Positions 35,317 through 44,460 of a stretch of 64,000 nucleotides of DNA are shown in pieces. Under the pieces are notes generated by a model. The model searched no databases. It was not told the DNA's origin and saw only the letters and a list, made by a program, of their open reading frames with translations. The first letter of the stretch is position 1; every line of letters starts with the position of its first letter. The translations under genes and the position numbers were made by a program. Source of the stretch: Neisseriaceae bacterium CLB008 (GTDB lineage: Bacteria; Pseudomonadota; Gammaproteobacteria; Burkholderiales; Neisseriaceae); contig CP166133.1 of the NCBI GenBank assembly GCA_041228285.1, forward strand, positions 620,001 through 684,000. Reading direction: 5' to 3'.

Positions 35317-37746
35317 ATGAGTCATACCCTTTTAGATGTAGCTGTTTTGGACCAATATGCGGCCCAAAATCCATTATTTGATACTTGGCGCCAAGGTTTT
35401 GGGGTGATCCAGCATCAGCCATTTACCCAAAGCGCCGCCATTCATATGGCGGAACAATTGGTGAAGCAGGGCAAGCAGCCGAATGTGGATGCGGTGTACG
35501 AACATTTGATCGCCTTAGACCGACTCAGCAGCGCTGGCCTATGGTTGGTGGTGCACATGACTTACGCCAAGCAGCTGAAGCTAGATGGCAGCCCCTTGGC
35601 CAAGGCCGACTTTAAAGAAACGCCCGAAGGCCATACCGGTGGTGCTTTAAATATTGTGCCGGCTTACGCCAGCTATTTAGCGTGGAATGCGCTGACGGGC
35701 GACACCCGTAGCTGGATGATGGGCCAGGGCCACTGCGTGGCCGCCATTGATGCCCTTAACGTCTTGACCCGCAACCTGCATCCAGAGCAGGCCGAACGCT
35801 ATCCGTTTAATGAGGCTGGCTTAGCACAGCTGTTGCAGGATTTTTATGGCTATGAGCAGGCTGCCGATGGCCGCCCCAGCGCGCCTTTGGGCAGCCATGT
35901 GAACCCTTACACCGCAGGCGGCATTAGCGAAGGTGGTTATTTAGGTTTTGCGGAACTGCAGTATGGTCACATGCCGTTGCCGGGCGAAACCTTGGTGACT
36001 TTCTTGTCTGATGGCGCGGCAGAAGAACAGCGCGGCAGCGATTGGATTCCTCGCTGGTGGCGTGCCGAAGACACTGGCAAAACGCTCCCCATCATGATTG
36101 CCAACGGCCGTCGAATCGAGCAGCGCACTGAAATGGGCACCTACGAAGGCCTAAAAGGCTTCATGACCCATCAGCAACGTTGCGGTTTTGACCCGATTAT
36201 TTTTGATGGCACCGATCCAGCAGCCTTTGTCACCACGATGTTTGAAATGGAGCGGCGCTTAGATAAAAGCGTGGCCGCGCTCAAGGCGGGCAAAAAAGCC
36301 TATCCTTTACCGATCCCCTACGGCATTGCCGAAACCACGAAAGGCTATGGCTTTTATGGAGCCGGTGAAAATGCGGCACACAACCTGCCGCTGCCGGCTA
36401 ATCCATTTTTAGATGAGCCTGCTCGGGCCATCTTTAATCAGCACGCCGCCACGCTGTGGGTGTCTCCTGATGAGCTGAGCCAGTCGCTGCAAGTATTGTG
36501 CCAACACGAAGGCCAAGGCCGTGCTTTAGAACGTGACCATCCTTTGGCTGCGCGCCACTTAGACGACCCCATTTTGCCGCAGGTACCGTTTCATAACGAC
36601 ACCTGCTCGCCGATGAGTGCCGTGGATGAGTTCTTCCAAGGCATCGTTGCCGCTAATCCGCAGCTGCGTGCCAAGGTCGGTAATCCCGATGAGCTGGCTT
36701 CGAACCGATTGTCTGGTGTGTTGAAAGCCTTGAAACACCGCGTGACTGACCCCGAAAGCGATTTAGAGGCAGTGGACGGAAAAATCATCACCGCCTTGAA
36801 TGAAGAGGCCGTGGTTTCAGCCTGTTTGGCCAATAAGGCGGGGCTAAACTTAGTGGCCAGCTATGAGGCGTTTTGCGTGAAGATGCTGGGCGCGGTACGG
36901 CAAGAGTTGATTTTTGCTCGCCACCGTAAAGAAATTGGCCGTCCTGCTGGCTGGCTGGGCTTTCCCGTGATTGCGACGTCGCACACGTGGGAAAACGGCA
37001 AAAATGAGCAGTCGCATCAAGACACCACGTTTTGTGAGGCATTGCTGGGCGAGATGAGCGACACCATGCGGGTGTTATTCCCTGCCGATCACAACAGTAC
37101 CTTGGCCTTATTGCCTTCTGTGTATCAGGCGCGCGGACAGATCAGCTGCATGGTGATTCCTAAGCAGGCGCGTTCGGTTTATTTTGAAGCGAATGAAGCC
37201 AAGCGTTTGGCTCAGGACGGGGCTTTGGTTTTAGGCGACTATCGCGGTCGCCCCAATAAGAAAGGCAAAGAGAAGCCGATTTTATTGATTGCCACCGGTT
37301 CTTATCAGCTAGAGGCAGTACTGCGCGCGTCTGAGCGCTTGCAAGAAGTCGAGCAAAGCCATCGCGTGGTGTATTTGCAAGAGCCAGGCCGCTTCCGTCA
37401 GCCTCGAGATGCGTGGGAAGAGGAGGTATGCGTAGGCAATGCCCAACGCGAAGCCATTTTCCCGAAAGACATCAAACGCCGCGTGTTTGTCAGCCACATG
37501 CGTCCAGAGGTGGCTATAGGTCATCTATTGCCGTTGGTGCGCAGCGCCAAAAAAACCGCGAGCCTAGGCTACATCAATCGTGGCGGTACCTTAGACGTAG
37601 CGGGTATGCTGTTTGCCAACCGCTGTACCTGGGCCCACGTTTTAAGCGCTGCGGCACAGGTGAGCGAGCTGCCGTTTGATGAGTGGCTTAACGAAGCAGA
37701 GGCGGCTGCCGTCATGGGTATGGGTGATCCTTTAACTTTGCGTTAA
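35317..37746 (+). CDS. divergent phosphoketolase (XFP)-family enzyme
   Basis: An 809-residue ThDP-dependent protein with the phosphoketolase domain order. The N-terminal part has EGHTGGALNIVPAY and MGQGHCVAA where canonical enzymes have GPGHG-type motifs, then GGISEGGYLGFAE. The ThDP motif reads LSDGAAEEQRGSDW with NGRRIEQ some 30 residues on, so SDG replaces GDG. Classical phosphoketolases split xylulose-5-P or fructose-6-P into acetyl-P. This branch differs at several motifs and similar proteins are sometimes labelled xylulose-5-phosphate 3-epimerase, so the reaction is uncertain. No acetate kinase or pentose gene adjoins it. Confidence 0.78.
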   Translation: MSHTLLDVAVLDQYAAQNPLFDTWRQGFGVIQHQPFTQSAAIHMAEQLVKQGKQPNVDAVYEHLIALDRLSSAGLWLVVHMTYAKQLKLDGSPLAKADFKETPEGHTGGALNIVPAYASYLAWNALTGDTRSWMMGQGHCVAAIDALNVLTRNLHPEQAERYPFNEAGLAQLLQDFYGYEQAADGRPSAPLGSHVNPYTAGGISEGGYLGFAELQYGHMPLPGETLVTFLSDGAAEEQRGSDWIPRWWRAEDTGKTLPIMIANGRRIEQRTEMGTYEGLKGFMTHQQRCGFDPIIFDGTDPAAFVTTMFEMERRLDKSVAALKAGKKAYPLPIPYGIAETTKGYGFYGAGENAAHNLPLPANPFLDEPARAIFNQHAATLWVSPDELSQSLQVLCQHEGQGRALERDHPLAARHLDDPILPQVPFHNDTCSPMSAVDEFFQGIVAANPQLRAKVGNPDELASNRLSGVLKALKHRVTDPESDLEAVDGKIITALNEEAVVSACLANKAGLNLVASYEAFCVKMLGAVRQELIFARHRKEIGRPAGWLGFPVIATSHTWENGKNEQSHQDTTFCEALLGEMSDTMRVLFPADHNSTLALLPSVYQARGQISCMVIPKQARSVYFEANEAKRLAQDGALVLGDYRGRPNKKGKEKPILLIATGSYQLEAVLRASERLQEVEQSHRVVYLQEPGRFRQPRDAWEEEVCVGNAQREAIFPKDIKRRVFVSHMRPEVAIGHLLPLVRSAKKTASLGYINRGGTLDVAGMLFANRCTWAHVLSAAAQVSELPFDEWLNEAEAAAVMGMGDPLTLR

Positions 37747-37768
37747 GTCGGTCACAACAGCCTAACGA

Positions 37769-37797
37769 AAAACACCCTCAGATGAGGGTGTTTTTTT
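37769..37797. terminator. bidirectional terminator
   Basis: AACACCCTCA (37771-37780), then TGAGGGTGTT with T-run. Serves the phosphoketolase-like gene and the convergent peroxidase gene. Confidence 0.82.
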
Positions 37798-37817
37798 GGT
37801 TGGTCGTGGTGAGGTGT

Positions 37818-38903
37818 TTAATCTAGGCTGCTTGGGATTGGGGTTTTAGCAGTCGCCGCAGGTAAAATAGGCAACTGTCTAGCCGCTGCCGGCACTTCAC
37901 CGGTTAAGACATTCAAGAAGGCTACGATGTCTTTCACGTCTTGTTTGCTGTAGGTTTGACCCAGCTGTGCTTCACCCATAATGGCCACGCTTTCTTCTAG
38001 GCTCCAAACGCTGCCGTCATGGAAGTAGGGGTAGGTACGCGCCACGTTGCGTAAACCAGGTACGCGGAAGAAGTATTTATCGTCCTCAGACTGAGTCACT
38101 TGGAAACGGCCTTCGTCGCGTTTTTTACTGCCGGTGAATTGCCAGTATGGGTCTTTAACCAAGCCAAATTTCTGGAATTGGTCGCCGCCAAGGTTTACGC
38201 CTTGATGACAGGCAATACAGCCAGTTGAGATGAATTTATTCAGGCCCACCAGCTCTTTTTCAGTTAAGGCTTTCGCATCGCCGTTTAGATAGTCATCCCA
38301 GCGTGTTGGGGTGAGTAAAGTACGTTCAAATAGGCCAATGGCTTTTTGAATGTTCGGCATATTGACCGGATTTTTCTCGCCAGGGAAGGCCTGTTTAAAC
38401 AATGCCTGATATTCAGGAATTGAGGCGATGGTGTCTACGGCCAGGTTTTGGTGTGGCATCGCCATTTCAACTGGGTTCATGATGGGGCCGCCGGCTTGCT
38501 CTTCCACGTCCTTAGCACGACCATCCCAGAATTGGCTGCCCAGTAGTGCAGCATTCAAAACGGTGGGGGAGTTACGGTCGCCAAACTGGCCTTTATGACC
38601 TTGGCTGGTGGGTAGGTTGTCCACGCCGTAGGTGGCGAGGCTGTGGCAGCTATTACAGCTGACGGTATGGCCTTTAGACAAACGTGGTTCGTAGAACAGC
38701 ATTTGGCCGAGGTCTGATTTGATTTTGGTGTAAGGGTTCTCCGTATTTAAGGCCTCTTTGGGTAGAGGCGCAAAAATGCCCTTGGCTTGTTGGTGTAACG
38801 CTTCTTTGTTAAAGCCTATTTCATTATTGGCCATGGTCATTGACACGCCGAATAAACCGACGGCCGCGATTGAGACCAAACTGATTTTTTTCCAAGACTT
38901 CAT
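37818..38903 (-). CDS. ccpA: di-haem cytochrome c peroxidase
   Basis: A 361-residue periplasmic enzyme with a signal peptide (cleavage near residue 25). Two haem c sites are present: CNSCH (Cys83-His87) and CIACH (Cys229-His233). NPVEMAMP and the FRVPGLRNVARTYPYFHDGSVWSLEESV region typical of bacterial peroxidases (CcpA/MauG family) follow. It reduces H2O2 to water using electrons from small cytochromes. In many species it is induced by low oxygen through FNR, but no clean FNR box was found upstream. Confidence 0.92.
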   Translation of the reverse strand: MKSWKKISLVSIAAVGLFGVSMTMANNEIGFNKEALHQQAKGIFAPLPKEALNTENPYTKIKSDLGQMLFYEPRLSKGHTVSCNSCHSLATYGVDNLPTSQGHKGQFGDRNSPTVLNAALLGSQFWDGRAKDVEEQAGGPIMNPVEMAMPHQNLAVDTIASIPEYQALFKQAFPGEKNPVNMPNIQKAIGLFERTLLTPTRWDDYLNGDAKALTEKELVGLNKFISTGCIACHQGVNLGGDQFQKFGLVKDPYWQFTGSKKRDEGRFQVTQSEDDKYFFRVPGLRNVARTYPYFHDGSVWSLEESVAIMGEAQLGQTYSKQDVKDIVAFLNVLTGEVPAAARQLPILPAATAKTPIPSSLD

Positions 38904-39114
38904 AACCCGCTCCTTATTATGGATAAAACGACAAACTGTGGTGTGGTACTTGTTATTGTGTCCATCAACAAGGGCAAGGCTACAGCGTCTAGTTATTTCA
39001 GTATTGACAGAAATCAGATAGTTCAGGTTATCTATACCCTGATAAGTTAAGACTAATTAGGCCATAGTTAAGGGCAATGTCGACATAAAATGGCGGCATT
39101 GCCTTATTGGCATA

Positions 39115-39972
39115 TTAATAGTGCTGATCGAGGGTATGGACTAATTGGGTGAGCCAATCGCTGGGGGGGAGGCCTAAGCTTTGGCTCAACGTGGTGTCGA
39201 GGACGGCGTAATGCGGGCGCGGCGCCGCGTCGGGGTAATGGCTAGACAATACGGGCTTAAGCAGGGCCTGTGGGGCTTCAGCTTGGTATTGAGCCACAAC
39301 TTTTTGAATTGCCTGAGCCAGGCCAAACCAGCTGATGGCGCGGTTGCCACCGTAGTGTAGTGGCCCTGACGGTAGGGTGGGCATAGCCAGCAGCGTGAAT
39401 AAGGCATGAGCGACGTCGCCGGCATAGGTGGGGCGGCCAATTTGGTCATGTACGACGGCCAGCTCGCTTTGGCTTAAAGTTTTGCTGAAAATGGTTTGCA
39501 CAAAATTGGGGCTGTATTCACTGAATAACCAGCTGGTGCGCAACACCAATGCGGTGGGCAAAGTGGCTAAAGTGGCCTCTTCACCGGCAAGTTTGCTGTG
39601 GCCATAAACATTGATGGGGCAAGGGGTGTCTGCTTCGACATAGGCGGCCATTTTTTGACCGTCAAACACATAGTCGGTCGACACATAAATCAGGCGGCAG
39701 CCTAGGCTCTTAGCCGCTATCGCCACGCGTTTTGCGCCGTCACGATTGACGGCAAAGGCTGCATCTGGCGCCTGTTCGGCGGCGTCTACGGCGGTGTAGG
39801 CGGCGGCATTGATGATGGCGTCTGGCTGTAGCGCCAGCAGCTGATCAATGGCTTGATCGGCGCGGACGTCGAGCTGCTGTGACGACAGGGCGCTGATGCG
39901 CCAGCCTTGGGGGCAGCGCGTCTGTAACGATTGGCCTAATTGGCCAGAACCACCGACAACGACGATGTGCAT
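39115..39972 (-). CDS. rfbD: dTDP-4-dehydrorhamnose reductase RfbD
   Basis: A 285-residue short-chain dehydrogenase/reductase doing the last step to dTDP-L-rhamnose. It starts with the nucleotide-binding loop VVVGGSGQLGQSLQ and has YVSTDYVFDGQ, the catalytic YGHSKLAGE, and TSWLFSEYSPNFVQT. Met 39972 is the start, sharing one base with the rfbC stop (TAATG); a 49-codon upstream extension would lie inside rfbC. Near the C-terminus is a run of seven C's on the coding strand (39163-39169), a possible slippage site. Last gene of rfbBACD. Confidence 0.93.
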   Translation of the reverse strand: MHIVVVGGSGQLGQSLQTRCPQGWRISALSSQQLDVRADQAIDQLLALQPDAIINAAAYTAVDAAEQAPDAAFAVNRDGAKRVAIAAKSLGCRLIYVSTDYVFDGQKMAAYVEADTPCPINVYGHSKLAGEEATLATLPTALVLRTSWLFSEYSPNFVQTIFSKTLSQSELAVVHDQIGRPTYAGDVAHALFTLLAMPTLPSGPLHYGGNRAISWFGLAQAIQKVVAQYQAEAPQALLKPVLSSHYPDAAPRPHYAVLDTTLSQSLGLPPSDWLTQLVHTLDQHY

Positions 39973-40514
39973 TAAGCAAGATCCTTCAATAACGAGCCCT
40001 GTTGGTCTTTGGGCGATAAAATGGGTTGGGCTGCGGTGGGTAATGGCCAGGCAATGTTCAGCATCGGGTCTGACCACAGCAGGCAGCCTTCGTCTTCGGG
40101 GGCATAATAGCGGCTGCATTTATAGCTGACAATGGCTTCAGGGCTGAGAGTCAAAAAGCCGTGGGCCATGCCTTCGGGCAACCAGATTTGTTCCCGCGCT
40201 TGTAAGGTCACGCCATACCAGTGGCCAAACGTGGCCGAATGCGGCCGTAAATCCACGGCTACGTCGTAGATGCTGCCCTGTAAGACGGTGATCAGCTTGG
40301 CCTGTGGCTGCGTTTTTTGGTAATGCAGGCCCCGCAAAACGCCGAGGCTGGAATAGGAGAGGTTATCTTGTACGAATTGGGCTTGATCGCCTAGCAACGT
40401 TTGGTAGGGTGCTTGGCTGTGGGTTTCCAAAAAGCAGCCGCGCGCGTCTGGATAGACGCGTGGACGCAGCAGCTTGACGCCTTCTAAAACAGTGTCTTCA
40501 ATCTGCACGTCCAT
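39972..40514 (-). CDS. rfbC: dTDP-4-dehydrorhamnose 3,5-epimerase RfbC
   Basis: A 180-residue cupin-type epimerase. Family marks: GCFLETHSQ, VQDNLSYSSLGVLRGLHYQ (catalytic His in RGLHYQ), YDVAVDLR, and LWLPEGMAHGFLTL-like IWLPEGMAHGFLTL, then YKCSRYYAPEDE. It inverts C3 and C5 of the 4-keto sugar for RfbD to reduce. Overlaps rfbA by 17 bases and rfbD by one, so the operon is tightly coupled. Confidence 0.94.
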   Translation of the reverse strand: MDVQIEDTVLEGVKLLRPRVYPDARGCFLETHSQAPYQTLLGDQAQFVQDNLSYSSLGVLRGLHYQKTQPQAKLITVLQGSIYDVAVDLRPHSATFGHWYGVTLQAREQIWLPEGMAHGFLTLSPEAIVSYKCSRYYAPEDEGCLLWSDPMLNIAWPLPTAAQPILSPKDQQGSLLKDLA

Positions 40515-41385
40515 CTCCTTGTTGCTGAATAAACTGTAACAGGTTATGGCCGTAGGTGCTGTGCCGTAGCGGCTGGGCGCTGGCTTTAAGATCGGTTAAG
40601 GTCAGCCATGAGTTTTGGAAGGCGATGATTTCCAAGCACGCAATGGTACGCTTGAGGCTGCTTTGGGTATGGGCCACAAACTGGGCAGCCGCCAATAGGC
40701 TGTCGCAGGTGCCGGTGTCGAACCAGATGGCGCTGTCTGGTAAGGGATGGACCTGTAATCTATCCTGGGCTAAATAGGCTTGATTGAGGTCGGAAATCTC
40801 GAGTTCGCCTCGAGCCGAGGGCGTCAGTGTCTGGGCCATGGCTACTGCGTCCTTAGGGTAAACGTAAAGGCCGGTGACGGCATAGTTTGATGGCGGCTGG
40901 CTTGGTTTTTCGATGATGTGGGTGGGCTTGCCTGCTGCATCAAAAGCCACCACGCCAAAGCGTTCTGGCGCCGCCACCTGTTGGGCAAAAATATGCGCCT
41001 GCTGCGGGTGCCGTAACGCATTGGCGAGGGCAGCATGAACAGGGTCACCAAAGAATAAGTTGTCGCCCAAAATCAGCGTCACCGGTGCTGGGCCGATGTA
41101 GTCAGCCGCAATGAGCAGCGCCTGGGCAATGCCTTGTGGCTGCGGCTGTGGGGCATAGTCTAGGCGCAGCCCGAGCGCGCTGCCGTCCCCAAACAGCTGT
41201 TGAAATTGGGGTAAATCATGCGGCGTGCTGATGATGAGGATGTCGCGAATACCGGCCTGCATCAGTACGGCCAGAGGATAGTAAATCATCGGCTTGTCGT
41301 ATACGGGCGCCAGCTGTTTGGACACGGCTTGGGTAATCGGGAACAGCCGGCTGCCGGTGCCGCCGGCTAAAATAATGCCCTTCAT
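40498..41385 (-). CDS. rfbA: glucose-1-phosphate thymidylyltransferase RfbA
   Basis: A 295-residue nucleotidyltransferase making dTDP-glucose from dTTP and glucose-1-P. The start MKGIILAGGTGSRLFPIT holds the nucleotide-binding loop; VSKQLAPVYDKPMIYYPL, ILGDNLFFGD and IEKPSQPPSNYAVTGLYVY follow as in all RmlA proteins, with EISDLNQAYL near the sugar site. Its start overlaps the rfbB stop by four bases. Confidence 0.95.
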   Translation of the reverse strand: MKGIILAGGTGSRLFPITQAVSKQLAPVYDKPMIYYPLAVLMQAGIRDILIISTPHDLPQFQQLFGDGSALGLRLDYAPQPQPQGIAQALLIAADYIGPAPVTLILGDNLFFGDPVHAALANALRHPQQAHIFAQQVAAPERFGVVAFDAAGKPTHIIEKPSQPPSNYAVTGLYVYPKDAVAMAQTLTPSARGELEISDLNQAYLAQDRLQVHPLPDSAIWFDTGTCDSLLAAAQFVAHTQSSLKRTIACLEIIAFQNSWLTLTDLKASAQPLRHSTYGHNLLQFIQQQGDGRAD

Positions 41386-42395
41386 GGGTTTAAGCTTTCT
41401 AAATACCAGCGCACGGTTTGTTCCAGACGGGTGTCGAAATCCACGGCAATGTGCCAGCCTAGGGTGCGTTTGAGCTTGTCGGCGTTGAGCGCGTAGCGCA
41501 CGTCATGGCCTGGGCGGTCGGTGACAAAGCTGATTAACTCGGCATAGGATTGGCCTGAGGCTCTCGGTTTAAGCGCATCAAGGCGCTGGCAAAGGCGGCT
41601 GACCAATTCAAGATTGCTGACTTCTTGCTGGGCACTGATGTGGTAGTCGCTGCCGCAGACGCCATTGTTTAAAATGAGCCAGAGGGCTTGAATGTGGTCA
41701 TCGACGTAGAGCCAGTCGCGGCTGTTGTGGCCATCGCCATATAGCGGCAGTGGCGTTTCTTCGAGGGCACAGGCCAACATGCGAGGAATCAGTTTTTCAG
41801 GATGCTGCCACGGACCAAAGTTATTGGTGCAGTGGGTAATTAAAGTCGGTAAGCCGTAGGTGCGGTGCCAGGCATTGACCAAATGATCACTGGCGGCCTT
41901 ACTGGCCGAATAGGGGTTACTCGGGCGGTAGGGTGCGGCCTCGGTGAGCGGCGGCGCGCCCAAGGCTAGGTCGCCAAACACTTCGTCGGTCGACACGTGT
42001 AGAAACCGAAAGTCAGCTTGTTTCTGGGCTGATAGACCTTGCCAATACAGTCGGGTTTCTTCCAATAGCGTAAACGTGCCTTGAATATTGCTGTGCATAA
42101 AGGCTTCAGGGCTATGAATGGCGTTGTCGACGTGGCTCTCTGCGGCCAAATGTAAGACGGCCTGTGGCTGATGCTGGTTAAAAAGTTGGTTTAAAGTAGC
42201 GCCATCATTAATGTCGCTGTGGCAGAAATAATAACGTGGATGCTGGGCTAGGTCGGCCAAGGCCTGAGGCTGGCTGGCATAGGAGAGGCAGTCAATGTTG
42301 ACCACGCTGGCGTTGGTGTGGGTGAGCAAAAAACGCACCAAATGGCTGCCAATAAAACCAGCACCGCCGGTGATAAAATAACAAGGAGTACGCAC
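41382..42395 (-). CDS. rfbB: dTDP-glucose 4,6-dehydratase RfbB
   Basis: A 337-residue extended SDR. NAD loop FITGGAGFIGSHLVR at the N-terminus, LAAESHVDNAI, the catalytic STDEVFGDL and YSASKAASDHLV, then TNNFGPWQHPEKLIPRM. First enzyme after RfbA in the rhamnose pathway and first gene of the operon, with about 300 bases of promoter DNA before rnfB. No glycosyltransferase that would use the rhamnose lies nearby. Confidence 0.95.
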   Translation of the reverse strand: MRTPCYFITGGAGFIGSHLVRFLLTHTNASVVNIDCLSYASQPQALADLAQHPRYYFCHSDINDGATLNQLFNQHQPQAVLHLAAESHVDNAIHSPEAFMHSNIQGTFTLLEETRLYWQGLSAQKQADFRFLHVSTDEVFGDLALGAPPLTEAAPYRPSNPYSASKAASDHLVNAWHRTYGLPTLITHCTNNFGPWQHPEKLIPRMLACALEETPLPLYGDGHNSRDWLYVDDHIQALWLILNNGVCGSDYHISAQQEVSNLELVSRLCQRLDALKPRASGQSYAELISFVTDRPGHDVRYALNADKLKRTLGWHIAVDFDTRLEQTVRWYLESLNP

Positions 42396-42703
42396 GTTTG
42401 GCCTTTAAACAACACATCAAAGGAAACAGTATAAAGAATTTTGGCACGCTGCGCTGTATTCATGCTGGCGAATAAAGCGGCAGAATGTTTAAAGTTTTGT
42501 TAAAATGCTCGCTTTTGGCGTTAAATGGTCGTAGTCTCGGCCTTATCGTGATGCGCCGATTGTGCTCGAATAACCAAGCGTTTAGCCTATTTAGGCCCGT
42601 AACGTCGGGGTTTTTTTCGGGGCAATAGCGTTTGATTAAATTATTGTTTTAAGAGTATTCAGTAATTTATTAAAGTTAGTTTAAGTGAGGATAGAAGGTC
42701 AGA
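42396..42703. other. 308-bp divergent region between rfbB and rnfB
   Basis: Contains AT-rich promoter-like DNA on both sides. At 42596-42617 a short hairpin CCCG-TAACGT-CGGG is followed by seven T's on the plus strand, about 87 bases before rnfB; a weak attenuator or small RNA end is possible. TTAAAAT near 42500 could be a -10 for rnfB. No known RNA recognised. Confidence 0.4.
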
Positions 42704-43606
42704 ATGGACGCAGTTTTATTGGCCAAGCTGAATAACAGCTTGCCGCAAACACAATGTCAGCAGTGTGGTTACGATGGGTGTCTGCCCTATGCGCAAGCCA
42801 TGCTGGAAGGCGCCGCGCCCATTAATCTATGCCCACCAGGCGGGACGGCTGGCATGCGCAGCTTAGCGGAAATCTTAACCGTGCCTGAGCTGCCGTTTGC
42901 GCCAGAGGTGGCGCTTAAGGCAGCCAAACCTAAAGTATTGGCGTTTATCCGCGAGGCTGAGTGCATTGGCTGTACCGCCTGCATTAAAGCATGTCCAGTA
43001 GACGCCATTTTGGGCGCGAATAAGCGCATGCACACCGTGATTGCCAAAGAATGCACCGGCTGCGAGCTGTGCGTGGCGCCTTGTCCAGTAGACTGTATTG
43101 ATTTAGTGCCTGTGAAGAGTGAGTTCCTGCCCCAAGGCGGGGCGCTATTGCATGAGGCAGCGTTTGAAACGCCACGCTCGGCGGCTGAATATGCACGTCA
43201 TCGCTATGAAACGCGCTCTTTGCGACTGTTGCGTAATAAGGCCGCGCGCGAGGCGTTCTTGCAAGAAAAACAAGCCCAGCTTAAGGCCAAGCTGACCTTG
43301 GCAAAAGAGCCAGAGGTAGGCGAACCAGACGTGACCGTGCTGAAAATGGCCAGCCCCAGCGACATCATTGCCGCCGCCATGGCGCGTGCCAAAGCGCGCT
43401 TGAGTGAAAATCAGCAAACCGATGAGCAAAAGGCCGCAGAAGCGGCCTATAAGCAGGAGCAGCTCGATACGGCGACCCATGACGCTGCCATTCGCAATGC
43501 TCAGCGTGACATTAAATATGGTTCTGAAACCGAGCGACAGCAGGCGATTGCCCTGCTGCGAGACAAAAAGCGCGCGGCGCGCGCTTTGAAAAAAACCAAG
43601 TCTTAA
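42704..43606 (+). CDS. rnfB: RnfB-like ferredoxin protein, soluble and orphan
   Basis: A 300-residue iron-sulfur protein. The N-terminal Fe-S domain has Cys18, Cys21, Cys26 and Cys43 (CQQCGYDGC and LCPPGG); two 4Fe-4S ferredoxin motifs follow ([14 protein letters not shown] and [14 protein letters not shown]). Membrane-bound RnfB has a hydrophobic N-terminus; this one does not, and its C-terminal ~130 residues are a Lys/Ala/Glu-rich helical extension. No other rnf gene is present. The soluble form is typical of beta-proteobacteria and its partner is unknown. Its stop shares TTAA with the convergent apaH. Confidence 0.85.
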   Translation: MDAVLLAKLNNSLPQTQCQQCGYDGCLPYAQAMLEGAAPINLCPPGGTAGMRSLAEILTVPELPFAPEVALKAAKPKVLAFIREAECIGCTACIKACPVDAILGANKRMHTVIAKECTGCELCVAPCPVDCIDLVPVKSEFLPQGGALLHEAAFETPRSAAEYARHRYETRSLRLLRNKAAREAFLQEKQAQLKAKLTLAKEPEVGEPDVTVLKMASPSDIIAAAMARAKARLSENQQTDEQKAAEAAYKQEQLDTATHDAAIRNAQRDIKYGSETERQQAIALLRDKKRAARALKKTKS

Positions 43607-44460
43607 GCCGGTTTTTCGACCGCGTCTTTTTTCTTTTTGGGTTCCATCAAGGGCAGGCTGGTCTGGCTTTTGACCTTGGTGGTGCTGTGGTCGGCCAGAT
43701 TCATGGCCGTCAGCTTACCGCCCCAAAGAGCACCAGAGTCTAAGCACACCACACCATCTTCATCATAAAACCCCAGCGACGACCAGTGGCCAAACAAAAT
43801 GGTGTGGCTGCTGTAGGCCTTGTGCTCGGCCTGAAACCAAGGAATCAGCTCTGGCGGCATCTTTTTAGGCTTACCTTTAAAATCCAAGTCCAATGCGCCG
43901 TCTCGAGTAATCGCCCGCGTGCGGGTGAGGACGTTGATGATCAGGCGCAGCCGATCCATGCCTTCTAGGCTGCTGCGGTAGCGATTAGGCTTATTGCCGT
44001 ACATTTGGCTAAATACTTCGCGGTAATACACCGAGGTTAAAGCCATCTCTACTTCTTCGGCTAAATCCAGCGCTTGATCGATAGACCATTCTGGCAATAG
44101 GCCAGCGTGCACGAGGGCATAGCGTTCATCGGCCAACATCATCGGGCGTGAGCGCAGCCAGTCCATCATGATTTTGTTGTCGACGGCGTTTAAAATCCCG
44201 TCTAGGGTGTCCCCTTTTTTTAGACGGCCATAGCCTTCGTAGACGGCCAAGAGGTGCAGATCGTGGTTGCCCAATACGGTTTGCATGCAGTCTTCATGCT
44301 GCATGATGAAGCGGATGGTTTCTAGCGATTTAGGGCCACGGTTGACGATGTCGCCCGTGAGCCACAGCGTGTCTTTGCCATAGTTAAAGTCTAATTTATT
44401 CAATAAAGCCTGAAATTCGTCAAAACAACCTTGTAAGTCGCCAATGACATAGTGCGCCAT
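43603..44460 (-). CDS. apaH: symmetrical bis(5'-nucleosyl)-tetraphosphatase ApaH
   Basis: A 285-residue calcineurin-type phosphatase splitting Ap4A into two ADP; it can also remove Np4 caps from RNA. Metal motifs: [28 protein letters not shown], then VHAGLLPEW and [10 protein letters not shown]. The Met at 44460 directly precedes HYVIGDLQG as in E. coli; seven extra upstream codons are rejected. The C-terminal ~25 residues are Lys-rich. Overlaps the rnfB stop by four bases, end to end. Confidence 0.94.
   Translation of the reverse strand: MAHYVIGDLQGCFDEFQALLNKLDFNYGKDTLWLTGDIVNRGPKSLETIRFIMQHEDCMQTVLGNHDLHLLAVYEGYGRLKKGDTLDGILNAVDNKIMMDWLRSRPMMLADERYALVHAGLLPEWSIDQALDLAEEVEMALTSVYYREVFSQMYGNKPNRYRSSLEGMDRLRLIINVLTRTRAITRDGALDLDFKGKPKKMPPELIPWFQAEHKAYSSHTILFGHWSSLGFYDEDGVVCLDSGALWGGKLTAMNLADHSTTKVKSQTSLPLMEPKKKKDAVEKPA

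Noticed and set aside
38940-38980. FNR-like site TTGTG-TCC-ATCAA before the cytochrome c peroxidase gene
   Set aside because: Half-sites are separated by three bases instead of four and the left half does not match TTGAT; too weak to call.
42596-42617. Attenuator before rnfB
   Set aside because: The stem is only four base pairs despite seven T's; noted under the intergenic entry but not strong enough for a finding.
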